Part shown: one piece after another, positions 62,473-64,000 of the stretch
How the letters are laid out: each line of letters starts with the position of its first letter
How positions within the stretch are numbered: the first letter of the stretch is position 1
Assembly (NCBI GenBank): GCA_910575435.1
Contig: CAJTGI010000014.1
Span: 1 to 64,000 of the forward strand
Reading direction: 5' to 3'
DNA: 64,000 nt
Origin: Clostridiaceae bacterium
GTDB lineage: Bacteria; Bacillota; Clostridia; Lachnospirales; Lachnospiraceae
Program-made: the position numbers and the translations under genes
Notes under the pieces: model-generated
Database searches by the model: none
What the model was told of the DNA's origin: nothing
What the model saw: the letters and a program-made list of their open reading frames with translations, nothing else

Positions 62473-62603
62473 ATGCTTAATTTTTCTGTCGGCTCGGTAC
62501 AGGCTTCAGAAAATATATGTGCGATAGGGGTTGAGCAAGTATAGATGATAGTATTGCGCTTGTTGATGCGCTAAAAGATATGCGGGACAAAGGTGTAATT
62601 TGA
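62473..62603 (+). pseudogene. Internally deleted PLP-aminotransferase relic
   Basis: After an intact GGAGGGAAGG ribosome site, ATG 62473 opens a 23-codon frame, MLNFSVGSVQASENICAIGV then EQV. It resembles the start of alanine-glyoxylate-type aminotransferases found in capsule loci. It stops at 62544. In another frame, 62538-62603 reads SIDDSIALVDALKDMRDKGV then I and a stop, like the C-terminal helix of such an enzyme. The middle (over 1 kb) is gone. Confidence 0.5.
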
Positions 62604-62639
62604 TGTTATGTCACAAGATAGGGAAGGAAGTGCGCTGTC

Positions 62640-63971
62640 ATGACAAAAGTAATCACATATGGAACTTATGATTTGCTACATTTTGGCCATATCAGGCTTT
62701 TAAAGCGGGCGAAAGCTTTGGGAGATTATCTGATTGTGGGAGTGACCGCTGATGATTTTGATAAGACTCGGGGGAAAATCAATGTGCAGCAGCCGTTGAT
62801 GGAGCGCATTGAGGCAGTGCGGGAGACTGGAATTGCCGATGAAATTATCGTGGAAGAATATGAGGGCCAGAAGATTGACGATATCTGCCGCAATGATGTA
62901 GATATCTTTACGGTTGGTTCAGACTGGGAAGGAAAGTTTGATTATTTAAAGGAGTATTGCGAAGTAGTGTATTTGGAGCGGACGGATGGGATTTCCAGTT
63001 CCGAGGTGAGGGATAAGAGGCGCACGGTGAGATTTGGCCTGCTGGGAGATGATTCTCTGTTAAATAAGGTCAGAATGGAGGCTGGCTTTGTAAATGGCTT
63101 GCAGGTCGTGGCCTTGTGTACCAACAGGATAGAAGTGATGGGTGGGGAATTGCGGAGCGTAGACATCGTTACGGATGACTTTGACGAATTTATCAAGCAT
63201 GTGGATGCCGTCTATGTTCAATCCCTTCCGGCAAAGCATTATGATCAGATTAAAAAAATTCTTGAAATGGGCAAGCATGTTCTGTGCGAATCGCCAATTA
63301 CCTTAAATCAGGAGCAGTGTAGGGAATTGTTTTTGCTGGCGGAAAATAAAGGCGTAATTTTGATGGATGCCATAAAGACTGCATATTCCACTGCCTTTGC
63401 CAGATTATTGCTTATGGTCAAGGGAGGAGAGATTGGGGAAGTGGTTTCTGTGGATGCCACATGCACCAGTTTGAAGATCCTCGAGGACAGGCATCAAAAT
63501 GTCTGGGAGGGTATTTATGGGTGGGCGCCCACGGCGCTGCTTCCCATATTTCGACTGCTTGGAACGGATTATCATGATTTTAAAATTGTTTCCCGCTATG
63601 CTGATGGCGAGAAAAACCGAGGTGACTTTACCAAAATTGATTTTATCTATAACCATGCCGTGGCTTCCATAAAAGTTGGCGATGGCGTGAAGTCGGAGGG
63701 CGAATTAATAATATCAGGAACGAAAGGGTATGTTTATGTCCCTGCTCCGTGGTGGAAGACTGATTATTTTGAAATCCGTTATGAAAATCAATCGGATAAC
63801 AAGCGGTATTTCTATCAGTTAGATGGAGAGGGAATTCGGTACGAACTGGTTGCTTTTGTGAGGGCGATTGAGAGAGGCCGAAGCATGAGCAATATAGACC
63901 AGGAAGTTAGTTGTGGCATTTCGGAAATGATGGATCATTATGTCCGTGGAACTAATATGTCTATTATATGA
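62640..63971 (+). CDS. Fused cytidylyltransferase / Gfo-Idh-MocA oxidoreductase
   Basis: 443 aa with GGAAGGAAG upstream. Residues 1-130 are a TagD-type nucleotidyltransferase: ITYGTYDLLHFGHIRLLKRA (HxGH), DDFDKTRGK, VGSDWEGKFDYL and ERTDGISSSEVRDK (RTxGISSS). Residues 130-443 form a Gfo/Idh/MocA-like domain: VRFGLLGDDSLLNKV (Rossmann strand), YVQSLPAKHYDQIKKILEMGKHVLCESPITLN, DAIKTAYSTAF and YGWAPTALLPIFRLLG. The family's catalytic Lys of EKP is replaced here (ESP). It probably makes a CDP-alditol or CDP-modified donor for the glycerophosphotransferase-like neighbour. Redox activity is uncertain. Confidence 0.82.
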   Translation: MTKVITYGTYDLLHFGHIRLLKRAKALGDYLIVGVTADDFDKTRGKINVQQPLMERIEAVRETGIADEIIVEEYEGQKIDDICRNDVDIFTVGSDWEGKFDYLKEYCEVVYLERTDGISSSEVRDKRRTVRFGLLGDDSLLNKVRMEAGFVNGLQVVALCTNRIEVMGGELRSVDIVTDDFDEFIKHVDAVYVQSLPAKHYDQIKKILEMGKHVLCESPITLNQEQCRELFLLAENKGVILMDAIKTAYSTAFARLLLMVKGGEIGEVVSVDATCTSLKILEDRHQNVWEGIYGWAPTALLPIFRLLGTDYHDFKIVSRYADGEKNRGDFTKIDFIYNHAVASIKVGDGVKSEGELIISGTKGYVYVPAPWWKTDYFEIRYENQSDNKRYFYQLDGEGIRYELVAFVRAIERGRSMSNIDQEVSCGISEMMDHYVRGTNMSII

Positions 63972-64000
63972 TATAAGTTTCGCCATAGGAGCCGTTGTAT

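Overview
The window looks like a chromosomal segment of a motile gut Firmicute of the Lachnospiraceae (Clostridium cluster XIVa) type. The reasons are a threonine T-box in front of thrS, a flagellin operon with a large Lachnospiraceae-type companion protein, BspA-like leucine-rich repeats on secreted enzymes, purine-rich AGGAGG ribosome sites and a clostridial mannose-family PTS. No rRNA, tRNA or CRISPR was seen. Species cannot be named from this.

Layout. 1-720 is a scar: the tail of a transposase, the start of an Uma2-like gene, and a 60-bp relic of the Hsp70-like gene that is intact 11 kb away. 720-7974 is a sugar-uptake operon with two SIS-domain enzymes, all four PTS proteins (EIIA, EIIB, EIIC, EIID) and a HAD phosphatase, followed by two tandem GntR/UTRA regulators. 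Its make-up resembles Amadori-product (fructoselysine/glucoselysine) operons. 8201-10438 is a secreted 5'-nucleotidase with a C-terminal LRR cassette. Convergent to it lies an atypical Hsp70-like ATPase (1029 aa) with a GrpE-like partner. 14423-23615 holds motility genes (a large flagellin-operon protein, flagellin, FliS, a chemoreceptor) with malQ among them. 23678-28556 is housekeeping: T-box/thrS, a 38-aa membrane peptide, aroD, aroK and efp. An AraC regulator and a divergent GH5 endoglucanase, which carries the same LRR cassette as the nucleotidase, end the core-like part at 32436.

From 32.4 kb on the content is accessory. A strong promoter drives a six-gene operon (32862-38589): acyl carrier protein, PaaK-like adenylate-forming ligase, secreted Cys/His protein, two membrane-anchored mini solute-binding proteins, and a protein resembling the BtrH acyltransferase family. 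I read it as a small carrier-protein pathway with a surface component. It is the best candidate here for an undescribed system. Two large secreted adhesin-like proteins follow (38994-46732).

47031 to the right edge is a surface-glycan locus. It has a polyprenyl-phosphate glycosyltransferase with its DUF2304 partner, two large membrane proteins, five further glycosyltransferases, an FdtA/N-acetyltransferase/aminotransferase trio for a 3-amino-3,6-dideoxyhexose, a flippase, a CDP-glycerol-type polymerase, and a fused cytidylyltransferase-oxidoreductase. These would make a nucleotide sugar and a CDP-alditol, assemble a repeat unit, export it and polymerise or decorate it.

A recurring intergenic word, GTGAATAG followed by YNAY or a close variant, occurs seven times between 4.5 and 28.7 kb and was not found in the accessory half.
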